NCBI GenBank assembly: GCA_029858925.1
Contig: JAOUEB010000010.1
Coordinates: 1-13,228, forward strand
Length of the DNA stretch: 13,228 nucleotides
Source of the DNA: Nitrospira sp.
GTDB taxonomy: Bacteria; Nitrospirota; Nitrospiria; Nitrospirales; Nitrospiraceae
Reading direction: 5' to 3'
The notes below the pieces were generated by a model, which saw nothing but the letters and a program-made list of their open reading frames with translations, was not told where the DNA came from and made no database searches. How positions within the stretch are numbered: the stretch's first letter is position 1; each line of letters starts with the position of its first letter. The translations under genes were made by a program, and so were the position numbers. Positions 6,659-13,228 of this stretch are shown piece by piece.

Positions 6659-8050
6659 ATGTTATCTGCCTTTACTTGGTCACCCGATACTCTCTGGCTT
6701 CTGATGCAGAAAGCCTGGTGGTTTCTTGTCGTCCTTGGCGTGCTCGTGGCCTTCCATGAGCTCGGACACTTTCTCGCAGCCCGGTGGGTCGGGGTGAAAG
6801 TTCTGAAATTCTCGATCGGCTTCGGCCCCAAATTGTTCGGACGGCAGGCCGGGGAGACAGAATATTTGGTGTCGGCTATTCCATTGGGCGGCTACGTCAA
6901 ACTATTCGGCGAAGACGAAACAGAAGCAACCACCCCGGAAGACCAGCGGCGATCGTTTTTCCATCAAGGACTCTGGGGAAAAGTGTTCATCGTGGCGGCA
7001 GGCCCAGGATTCAACTTCATCCTCGCCTATTTGATCTTTGCCGGATGGCTCTCGACGGGAGCGCCGCTGTTCGTACCGACGTTTCGCGATCTCAGCGCCG
7101 ATATCGAGGCGCTGGTCCCAGGATCGCCGGCCGCAATGGCCGGCATGGAAGTCGGCGACCGGGTCGTTATGGTCAACGGCAAGGATATCTCGACCAAAAC
7201 GGAATTACTCGACGCAGTGGCCAAAAGCAACGGGCAGCCGCTCACGCTCGAAATACGCCGCGATGGGCGGGCCAAGCCCCTGACCGTCACCCCTCTGCCT
7301 GTCCCCGGAGAACCAACGGCCGGTGAAGAACCGCTCTATACGATCGGCGTCGAAGAAATGCCTCCTCTCGTCACATCCGTGATGCACGGACTTCCTGCTT
7401 CTGTGGCCGGATTCCAAACCGGCGATCGTGTCATAACCATCGAAGGCCAAACCATTTATACCTGGGCCCAGATGACGACACAGGTGAAGGAGCATCCGCA
7501 GAAACCCCTGCGCATGGAGGTTCTCCGAGATGGGCAGCGTATCGCCCTCACCGTGACTCCGTCGGCTGAGAAGGTCACAGCGAACGGACAGACCATTGAA
7601 ATTGGCAAGATCGGCATCTCCGGCCCAGGCCGCGCCTTGATGCGGTCCGACAATGCGCTGGAAGCGCTCTACCATGGGCTGGAAGCCACCTGGGGATGGA
7701 CCGAGCTGACCACAATCGGCCTGTACAAAATGATCGTCGGCGACATTTCGAGCAAGAACATCGGCGGGCCGCTCACGATCGCCAATATCTCCGGCGAGGC
7801 CGCCGCTCAGGGCGCGTCCAGCGTCGTGTTCTTGATCGCGATCTTGAGCATCAACCTCGGTGTTCTCAACCTGCTGCCGATCCCCATTCTGGACGGTGGC
7901 CACTTGCTCTTTTTCTTAATTGAAGGCATTCTTCGCAAGCCGCTCGGCGAGCGCCAGCGGGAAATTGCGCAACAAGCTGGGCTGGTCCTATTGGTTGGCG
8001 TCATGATCTTTGCCTTCTGGAACGATTTGGAACGGATCTTCTCCCGCTAA
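6659..8050 (+). CDS. rseP: RseP-type site-2 intramembrane zinc metalloprotease
   Basis: This is an inner-membrane protease of the RseP/RasP family, which cuts transmembrane segments of anti-sigma factors and remnant signal peptides. It has 463 residues, against 450 in E. coli. The first membrane segment (about 20-43) contains the zinc motif HELGH at 33-37; a second hydrophobic segment lies at about 109-130. Two PDZ domains follow, roughly 145-212 and 236-302. The C-terminal part has NLLPIPILDGGHL with Asp412 as third metal ligand, and a last membrane segment at about 439-455. The ATG is preceded by AGGGGA at a spacing of six bases. No sigma-E or anti-sigma gene is visible nearby, so its substrate here is unknown. 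proS begins six bases downstream. Confidence 0.96.
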   Translation: MLSAFTWSPDTLWLLMQKAWWFLVVLGVLVAFHELGHFLAARWVGVKVLKFSIGFGPKLFGRQAGETEYLVSAIPLGGYVKLFGEDETEATTPEDQRRSFFHQGLWGKVFIVAAGPGFNFILAYLIFAGWLSTGAPLFVPTFRDLSADIEALVPGSPAAMAGMEVGDRVVMVNGKDISTKTELLDAVAKSNGQPLTLEIRRDGRAKPLTVTPLPVPGEPTAGEEPLYTIGVEEMPPLVTSVMHGLPASVAGFQTGDRVITIEGQTIYTWAQMTTQVKEHPQKPLRMEVLRDGQRIALTVTPSAEKVTANGQTIEIGKIGISGPGRALMRSDNALEALYHGLEATWGWTELTTIGLYKMIVGDISSKNIGGPLTIANISGEAAAQGASSVVFLIAILSINLGVLNLLPIPILDGGHLLFFLIEGILRKPLGERQREIAQQAGLVLLVGVMIFAFWNDLERIFSR

Positions 8051-8056
8051 GTCTCC

Positions 8057-9763
8057 ATGAAAACCTCTCAATTACTCATCCCCACCCTGCGGGAAGACCC
8101 CGTCGAGGCGGAAACTGTCAGCCACCGGCTCATGCTGCGCGCCGGACTGATCAGAAAAACGGCGGCCGGCATCTATACCTATCTCCCGCTGGGTTTGCGG
8201 GTGATCCGAAAAATCGAACAGATCATTCGGGAAGAAATGAATCGGGCCGGGGCGCAGGAACTACTGATGCCCATCGCTTCCCCAGCCGAACTGTGGAAAG
8301 AAACCGGCCGCTGGGACTACTACGGCAAAGAACTCCTTCGCTTCAAAGACCGTCACGAGCGCGACTTCTGTCTCGGCCCCACGCATGAAGAAGTCATTAC
8401 TGACCTATTCAGGCGCGAAGTGCGATCCTACCGGCAACTGCCGTTGAATTTTTATCAGATTCAGACGAAGTTTCGCGATGAAATCCGCCCCCGATTCGGA
8501 CTGATGCGCGGGCGGGAGTTCATCATGAAAGACGCCTACAGCTTCGACAGCGATGAAGCCGGCGCCAGGACCAGTTACCAGAAGATGTACGACGCCTACA
8601 CTCGAATATTTACCCGATGCGGCCTCACATTTCGGGCGGTCGAAGCCGACACCGGTTTGATCGGAGGCGATGTCTCTCACGAGTTCATGGTCTTGGCTGA
8701 AACCGGCGAGGCGACGGTGGCATACAGCGACCAGAGCGCCTATGCCGCCAATCTCGAACGAGCCGAAGTCCTCCCTCCTACGGATATCGACGACGCGCCG
8801 TTGCGTCACTTGACTCCGGTGACGACCCCGCAATGTCGGACAGTAGAAGAAGTCACGGCGTTCTTGAAAATTCCTCCCCGGCAATTGGTCAAAACGCTGA
8901 TCTACAATACGGGCAAAGACACCGTCGCCGTGCTCATTCGCGGGGATCACGAGCTTAATGAAGTCAAACTCGCCAGACTGCTGCAGGTGACGGAGGTGCG
9001 GCTGGCTGAATCGGAAGCCGTGAAAAGCCTCACCGGCGCTCCTGTGGGATTTGCCGGCCCAGTTGGACTGCCGGGAGTGCGGATCGTAGCGGACCACGCA
9101 GTCCACGGGATGAAAAACTTGGTGGTCGGAGCCAACCGAGCCGACACGCACTATATGGATGCGAATCAGGACCGCGATTTCAAGATCGATCAATTCGCAG
9201 ATCTCCGCAATGCGCAGGCCGGCGACCCGTCGCCGCGCGGCGCCGGCTCGTTGACGCTTGCCAAAGGCATCGAGGTCGGACAGGTCTTTCTGCTCGGAAC
9301 GAAGTACAGTAAGAGCATGAATGCGACGATCCTGGATGAGAAAGGCCAAGAGCGCCTTGCCGTCATGGGTTGCTACGGCATCGGTGTCGGTCGAACTGCG
9401 GCGGCGGCAATCGAGCAGAACCACGACGACAAGGGTATCATCTGGCCCTTCCCGATCGCTCCTTTCCATGTCCACCTCCTGCCTGTCAGCCAATCGACAA
9501 CGACCGCTGAAGCCACGGCGCGCCTCTACGAGGATTTGCTCGCTGGAGGATTCGAAGTCCTCTGGGACGATCGCAATGACCGCGCCGGTGTCAAGTTCAA
9601 CGATGCCGATTTGATCGGCGCGCCCATCCAAGTTGTGGTGGGCGACAAAGGGCTGGCTGACGGTGTCGTGGAGGTCAAAGTGCGGCGAAGCGGAGTGAAA
9701 TCTCGCATCGCTCCATCAGATGTCGTCCATCACCTCCGTATCCTATCGGCAACGACGGCCTGA
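8057..9763 (+). CDS. proS: Prolyl-tRNA synthetase, bacterial type with editing domain
   Basis: ProS attaches proline to tRNA-Pro in the cytoplasm. The protein is 568 residues, against 572 in E. coli, with the full class II core. Motif 2 begins FRDEIRPRFG at residue 139 and motif 3 is GCYGIGVGRT at 438-447. The INS editing domain, about 225-400, is present; its VKTLIY has a lysine at 279, matching the E. coli editing residue Lys279, so mischarged Ala-tRNA-Pro is probably hydrolysed. The C-terminal anticodon-binding domain covers about 467-568. ATG 8057 lies six bases after rseP with no Shine-Dalgarno, suggesting translational coupling. ProS next to rseP is an arrangement known from Bacillus-type genomes. 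Confidence 0.98.
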   Translation: MKTSQLLIPTLREDPVEAETVSHRLMLRAGLIRKTAAGIYTYLPLGLRVIRKIEQIIREEMNRAGAQELLMPIASPAELWKETGRWDYYGKELLRFKDRHERDFCLGPTHEEVITDLFRREVRSYRQLPLNFYQIQTKFRDEIRPRFGLMRGREFIMKDAYSFDSDEAGARTSYQKMYDAYTRIFTRCGLTFRAVEADTGLIGGDVSHEFMVLAETGEATVAYSDQSAYAANLERAEVLPPTDIDDAPLRHLTPVTTPQCRTVEEVTAFLKIPPRQLVKTLIYNTGKDTVAVLIRGDHELNEVKLARLLQVTEVRLAESEAVKSLTGAPVGFAGPVGLPGVRIVADHAVHGMKNLVVGANRADTHYMDANQDRDFKIDQFADLRNAQAGDPSPRGAGSLTLAKGIEVGQVFLLGTKYSKSMNATILDEKGQERLAVMGCYGIGVGRTAAAAIEQNHDDKGIIWPFPIAPFHVHLLPVSQSTTTAEATARLYEDLLAGGFEVLWDDRNDRAGVKFNDADLIGAPIQVVVGDKGLADGVVEVKVRRSGVKSRIAPSDVVHHLRILSATTA

Positions 9764-9865
9764 CACCCTCCATACGTTCCACTTCACAACACTCGCCGCT
9801 CCGAATTTCTTTTTGGCTCGTTGACACTCAGATCCCGTCGCGCATCGAACAAAATTGGCTTTCCC

Positions 9866-9893
9866 TTGCCTTCCAATACCATTGCGCTAGACT
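9866..9893 (+). promoter_or_regulatory. Predicted promoter of the GAF-ATPase gene
   Basis: TTGCCT (9866-9871), 16 bases, then TAGACT (9888-9893); each box matches four of six consensus bases. Transcription would start near 9900, leaving a leader of about 100 bases. A perfect TTGACA at 9821-9826 also occurs in this gap but has no -10 at the right distance. Confidence 0.4.
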
Positions 9894-9952
9894 GAGACAC
9901 GGTTCATCGGCAAGAGACGTTTCTCGACTCACCCTTCACGGGATTCTCGTAC

Positions 9953-9977
9953 GGTCGGATCGCGCATCGATCCGGCC
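9953..9977 (+). promoter_or_regulatory. Leader hairpin ahead of the GAF-ATPase gene
   Basis: GGTCGGATCG (9953-9962) pairs over all ten positions, one of them G-T, with CGATCCGGCC (9968-9977) around a five-base loop. It ends 23 bases before the ATG at 10001 and 12 bases before the AAGG that serves as Shine-Dalgarno. No T-run follows, so it is not a classical terminator. It may affect mRNA stability or translation. Confidence 0.4.
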
Positions 9978-10000
9978 CAAGAAGCACACAAGGCGCATAC

Positions 10001-12310
10001 ATGGCTCAGAACCTCGATGATCTGCAACTGAAATTTGAACGCGCGGAGCACGTCAAGCGGATTATTACTCAAATCCAGAACGCCAAGGACCTCGACCACA
10101 TTATTCTGGACCTCCACAAAGACATTCTGAGCCTCTTCGACGCCGAAGATGTGACGCTGTACGCCTTCGACCCAGAAAAGAAAGAGATCTTTTCAAAAGT
10201 TCCCCACGTCGACACCGTCGAAGAGGTCCGCATCCCCATCACGGAACAGAGTCTGCCGGGCTTCTGCGCCAAGTACCTGCGTCCCGTCAACATCGTCGAC
10301 GCGTACAATTCGGCAGAACTCAAGACCGTCCATCCCTCGCTCCTGCATGACAGCGCATACGACAAACGCACCGGATTCAGAACCAAACAAGTGCTGACCT
10401 ACCCCATCGTCGCCGACAACAAGTATTTGATGGGTGTCCTCCAGCTCCTGAACAAGAAGAACGGAATTCGTTTTACGAGAAAAGATGAAGAAACGGTTGC
10501 CGAGATTGCCAAAGCCATCGGCACCGCGTTCTTCAATCTCCGGAATGCTGTCGCCAAGAAAAATCCCACCAAGTTCGATCTCTTGATAAGCAGCAGCCGC
10601 ATCACGCAGAACGATCTCGACAATGCGATTGCCGAATCGCGCAAAGGCATCAGCGACCTTGAAAGCATTCTCATCGAGAAATATAAGGTTCAGAAACTTG
10701 ATCTCGGCAAGTCGCTTGCGCAATTCTACAAATGTCCCTACATCGAATACAGCGAGCGCACGCTCGTCGACATCGAACTGCTCAAAAACCTCAACGTCGA
10801 TTACTTGAAGAAGAACCATTGGATGCCGCTCAAGCGCGATCGGACGGCTGTAGAAATCTTGACCGACGACCCGGGCAACCTCGACCGTGTGCAAGACATC
10901 AAACGGACGTTCCCCGGCCTCAATATCCGTTTCGCCGTCAGCCTCCGGCGCGATATCGCGCAGTTCCTCGGCTCTTCGGTAGGAACAGGAGACTCGGGAG
11001 GGCGCAAGCTCGACGCAAATGTCTCCGACATTCTTGGCGAACTCGTCACCGAATCGCAAGCAGAAGCCGCGGAAGAGGCCGCCGCGGGGGGAAGCGGATT
11101 GGACGAGAACGACAGCGCAATCGTCCGCCTGGCGAACCAAATTATCGCCGACGCGTACCGTCAAAATGCATCGGACATCCACATCGAACCATATGGAGAA
11201 AAACGCGAAACCATCGTCCGTTTCCGAGTGGACGGCGACTGCTTCGAGTACATGAAGATTCCGCAGAGTTACCGGCGCGCCATCGTCTCCCGGCTCAAGA
11301 TCATGGCCAGCCTGGACATCGCCGAACGGCGCAAGCCCCAGGACGGCAAGATCAAATTCAAGCTCTCAGATACAAGAGACATCGAACTCCGTGTCGCCAC
11401 CCTTCCCACTTCCGGACACAATGAGGATGTGGTGATGCGCATCCTGGCGGCCAGCGAGCCGCTGCCGCTGGACAAGATGGGATTCTCCCCCCGGAATCTC
11501 AAAGCGCTCAGCGAAATTTCCCAACAACCCTACGGGATCATTCTCTGCGTGGGGCCGACCGGATCAGGAAAAACGACAACGCTGCACTCCGTTCTCGGCA
11601 ACATCAACACCCCCGATGTCAAAATCTGGACAGCGGAGGATCCGGTCGAAATCACGCAATACGGACTCCGGCAGGTTCAGGTTCAACCAAAGATTGGGTT
11701 CACCTTTGCCGCCGCAATGCGGGCATTTCTCCGCGCCGATCCCGACGTCATCATGGTCGGAGAAATGCGGGATAAAGAAACGGCTGAGACGGGCATTGAA
11801 GCCTCGCTCACCGGCCACTTAGTCTTGAGCACCTTGCACACAAACAGCGCGGTCGAAACCGTCACCCGTCTGCTGGACATGGGCTGTGACCCATTCAGTT
11901 TTGCCGATGCGATGCTCGGCGTGCTGGCGCAGCGTCTTACCCGCCGCATCTGCAAAGACTGCAAGGAGCAATACACCGGCACGCCTGAGGAATATGCGGC
12001 GATGCGCTCCTCCTATGGAGAAGCGTATTGGGATAAGCTCGGGATCAAGCCCGATAATACCTTCCGCCTTACACGCGGCAAAGGCTGCGAGACCTGCAAT
12101 CGATCGGGCTTCAAAGGACGTGTTGCTTTGCACGAGCTGCTGCTCGGCTCCGATCAGATGAAGCGCATGATCCAACAGAAGGCTCGCACGGAGGATATGC
12201 TCCATGCCGCGATGGCCGAAGGCATGACCACGCTGGTGCAAGACGGCATTCAAAAGGTGCTTCAGGGCCTCACCACCTACAAAGAAGTCAAGGCGGTCGC
12301 CATCAAATAG
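10001..12310 (+). CDS. GAF-domain GspE/PilB-family assembly ATPase
   Basis: This 769-residue protein is a hexameric-type ATPase of type II secretion or type IV pili with a sensory N-terminus. Residues about 20-182 form a GAF domain ending in NKKNGIRFTRKDE (151-163), an exact NK-x5-F-x3-DE motif of cyclic-nucleotide-binding GAFs. Residues about 188-325 fit an MshEN/GspE N-terminal domain, but the usual RLG motif reads KFD at 191-193. A linker rich in Ala and Glu (about 327-368) leads to the ATPase: Walker A GPTGSGKTT at 518-526, Asp box AEDPVE at 545-550, Walker B DVIMVGE with Glu588, His box around His606-His613, and four zinc cysteines at 651, 654, 696 and 699. Typical PilB is about 570 residues. 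AAGG lies seven bases before the ATG. No pilC, pilT, pilin or secretin gene is adjacent, so the machine it powers is unknown. Confidence 0.95.
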   Translation: MAQNLDDLQLKFERAEHVKRIITQIQNAKDLDHIILDLHKDILSLFDAEDVTLYAFDPEKKEIFSKVPHVDTVEEVRIPITEQSLPGFCAKYLRPVNIVDAYNSAELKTVHPSLLHDSAYDKRTGFRTKQVLTYPIVADNKYLMGVLQLLNKKNGIRFTRKDEETVAEIAKAIGTAFFNLRNAVAKKNPTKFDLLISSSRITQNDLDNAIAESRKGISDLESILIEKYKVQKLDLGKSLAQFYKCPYIEYSERTLVDIELLKNLNVDYLKKNHWMPLKRDRTAVEILTDDPGNLDRVQDIKRTFPGLNIRFAVSLRRDIAQFLGSSVGTGDSGGRKLDANVSDILGELVTESQAEAAEEAAAGGSGLDENDSAIVRLANQIIADAYRQNASDIHIEPYGEKRETIVRFRVDGDCFEYMKIPQSYRRAIVSRLKIMASLDIAERRKPQDGKIKFKLSDTRDIELRVATLPTSGHNEDVVMRILAASEPLPLDKMGFSPRNLKALSEISQQPYGIILCVGPTGSGKTTTLHSVLGNINTPDVKIWTAEDPVEITQYGLRQVQVQPKIGFTFAAAMRAFLRADPDVIMVGEMRDKETAETGIEASLTGHLVLSTLHTNSAVETVTRLLDMGCDPFSFADAMLGVLAQRLTRRICKDCKEQYTGTPEEYAAMRSSYGEAYWDKLGIKPDNTFRLTRGKGCETCNRSGFKGRVALHELLLGSDQMKRMIQQKARTEDMLHAAMAEGMTTLVQDGIQKVLQGLTTYKEVKAVAIK

Positions 12311-12328
12311 CAAGGCGCGGGACAGGCC

Positions 12329-12368
12329 GCAGCAGCCGATCCTGACGGATAGTCCGTCCGGCTGCTGC
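12329..12368 (+). terminator. GC-rich hairpin after the GAF-ATPase gene
   Basis: GCAGCAGCCG (12329-12338) is the exact complement of CGGCTGCTGC (12359-12368); inside, ACGGA (12345-12349) pairs with TCCGT (12353-12357) around TAG. It starts 19 bases after the ATPase stop. No T-run follows, so termination would need help; the same lack is seen in the hairpin at the end of pmbA. Confidence 0.45.
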
Positions 12369-12454
12369 GAGGGCCTAACTGGCCCGGTCCGTACGGCGGG
12401 ACTTTGAAACCATCATCATGGCAGCCTTGACGGACACGGCCCGAAAGATTTCGG

Positions 12455-12673
12455 GTGAAAAAGAAGTCACAGTCCCGGAACACAAACGATGTGCAATATA
12501 CCCAGAGCTACATAAGCCTGGCGATTGTTGGCTTCGACAAAAAAACCGTGTTGATCGAGACACTCGACGAGAAACAACCGAAAGGCAGCATGAAGAACGC
12601 CATCGTCACCACCCTCGACCTTCGGCAAACAATTCGTTGCTCCGACAGAGACGGCTCCATGACCGCTAGGTGA
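12455..12673 (+). CDS. Possible small hypothetical protein (72 codons)
   Basis: I do not recognise this protein. From GTG 12455 it reads a basic N-terminus (VKKKSQSR) followed by a strand-like middle with alternating hydrophobic residues (SLAIVGFDKKTVLIETLDEK) and a polar end. The support is base use: by my count the GC fraction is about 44, 39 and 69 percent at codon positions 1, 2 and 3, the pattern of real genes in a genome of this kind. Against it, there is no Shine-Dalgarno, no ATG near the start, and a hairpin (12440-12455) covers the first base of the GTG. It could be a gene remnant or a small gene coupled to nothing visible. An overlapping frame from ATG 12418 looks like a shadow in its second half. 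Confidence 0.3.
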   Translation: MKKKSQSRNTNDVQYTQSYISLAIVGFDKKTVLIETLDEKQPKGSMKNAIVTTLDLRQTIRCSDRDGSMTAR

Positions 12674-12680
12674 TGGAGCC
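12653..12680. terminator. Hairpin between convergent transcripts
   Basis: GGCTCCAT (12653-12660) is the exact complement of ATGGAGCC (12673-12680) with a 12-base loop. It overlaps the stop of the possible small gene and lies between the ATPase and PilZ genes, where a bidirectional terminator would be expected. It has no clear T-run on either side. Confidence 0.3.
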
Positions 12681-12837
12681 CTGTTCACCTCACAGCCGTG
12701 ACCTGCCCACGCACAAAGCCGCCGCAGGCCATCTCCGACCTTCCATATAGTCACACGATAGGTCTGCGATACTCTAATGGACGCTGAAGAGTAGCGGCCA
12801 GCGCGTACAACAGCTGGCGTCGAGGGCGCGGAAACAG

Positions 12838-13197
12838 TCAGGGAGCCGGTACTGCAGCAGGATTCGACGAGTGGTCCATGAATTTCTGCAAGCGCGTATC
12901 CACAACAGATGAAAGCCCCTCGAATTCCACACCATAGGTCTGTTGCCTGCCCCACCGCACCGTGGCGTGCTCGATGAATGTCACAGACGGATAATTGGGC
13001 AACCGCAGACTGAGCGCGATTCGATCGCCGGGCGAGATCACCGCCTCGGTCATCACGCGGGCGCCTTTCGTGGATACGTCGTAGACGACGCCCAAATCTC
13101 CCTGTTCGATGATCGACCGATACCTCGGATCCACAAGGGCAAACGAGCAGGGAAACGGCGCCGAGATGCGAACGCGGGGATGACGGCGCAATTGCAT
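12838..13197 (-). CDS. Single-domain PilZ protein, predicted c-di-GMP receptor
   Basis: This 119-residue protein consists almost only of a PilZ domain. Both c-di-GMP-binding motifs are intact: RxxxR as RRHPR at residues 4-8, and D/NxSxxG as DVSTKG at 40-45. GDRIALSLRLP (57-67) and VRWGRQQTYGVEFEGL (80-95) complete the barrel as in other family members. PilZ proteins bind c-di-GMP and pass the signal to pili, flagella, polysaccharide synthases or other partners; the partner here is unknown. There is no signal peptide or membrane segment, so it is cytoplasmic. The ATG at 13195-13197 has only a weak AGG upstream. The gene is convergent with the GAF-ATPase, which belongs to a machinery often controlled by c-di-GMP, so a functional link is possible but not shown. 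Confidence 0.92.
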   Translation of the reverse strand: MQLRRHPRVRISAPFPCSFALVDPRYRSIIEQGDLGVVYDVSTKGARVMTEAVISPGDRIALSLRLPNYPSVTFIEHATVRWGRQQTYGVEFEGLSSVVDTRLQKFMDHSSNPAAVPAP

Positions 13198-13228
13198 AAC
13201 TGCCTGTCCAGGTATCGAGATGCCACGC

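Larger units (their letters stand above)
12311..12837. other. 527-base gap between convergent genes
   Basis: This gap lies between the ATPase stop and the PilZ gene stop. It holds a GC-rich hairpin at 12329-12368, a short CCCGAA/TTCGGG hairpin at 12440-12455, a possible 72-codon gene at 12455-12673 and a hairpin at 12653-12680. From 12681 to 12837 I see nothing except a six-base dyad, GCCAGC/GCTGGC, around 12798-12820. No tRNA or repeat family is recognised. Confidence 0.6.

Noticed and set aside
8405..9631. 408-residue minus-strand frame opposite proS
   Set aside because: It is the mirror of a complete, motif-perfect proS and is an effect of GC-rich codon use.
9855..9871. Sigma-54-like sequence TTGG...TTGC ahead of the GAF-ATPase gene
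   Set aside because: The GG and GC elements are separated by nine bases where ten are required, and the bases after GG do not match CACG.
12467..12955. Minus-strand frame of 162 residues overlapping the PilZ gene and the gap
   Set aside because: It starts inside the PilZ gene in another frame, has no ribosome site and no recognisable domain.

Overview
The window reads as a stretch of ordinary bacterial chromosome with moderately high GC and strong third-position GC bias. Gene content, the GAF-GspE and PilZ proteins and the short dyad repeats in two gaps suggest a Gram-negative bacterium of the Nitrospira/Nitrospirota type. That placement is inference from general resemblance; there is no rRNA or other marker gene here to settle it. 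I see no tRNA, rRNA, CRISPR array, insertion sequence or phage gene.

Layout. The left part is on the minus strand and is read right to left: tldD, pmbA (tldE), then a dienelactone-hydrolase-family gene that runs off the left edge. A short dyad repeat lies in each of the gaps on either side of pmbA, and a strong hairpin covers the pmbA stop codon. A divergent promoter region around 3518-3725 separates tldD from a plus-strand block uppS-cdsA-dxr-rseP-proS. This block covers polyprenyl carrier synthesis, CDP-diacylglycerol synthesis, the first committed step of the MEP isoprenoid pathway, the site-2 envelope protease and prolyl-tRNA synthetase. It has the gene order familiar from Bacillus-type genomes, tight spacing, and probably one main promoter in front of uppS.

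After a 237-base gap with its own promoter candidate and a leader hairpin comes a 769-residue secretion/pilus-type assembly ATPase with an N-terminal GAF domain. The GAF domain carries the full NKFDE motif of cyclic-nucleotide-binding GAFs and is followed by a degenerate MshEN-like region. A 527-base gap with two hairpins and one possible small gene follows. The window ends with a minus-strand single-domain PilZ protein, a predicted c-di-GMP receptor, convergent with the ATPase.

How the parts fit. Dxr makes MEP, the precursor route to the IPP/FPP used by UppS for the undecaprenyl carrier; CdsA supplies phospholipid precursor; RseP monitors or processes envelope proteins. The right end looks like a nucleotide-second-messenger-controlled surface machinery module whose other parts lie elsewhere. 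The most unusual item is the NKFDE-GAF/GspE fusion; the next are the two dyad repeats and a tandem palindrome inside the tldD/uppS promoter region. Most of the window is housekeeping, and I see no complete undescribed system.
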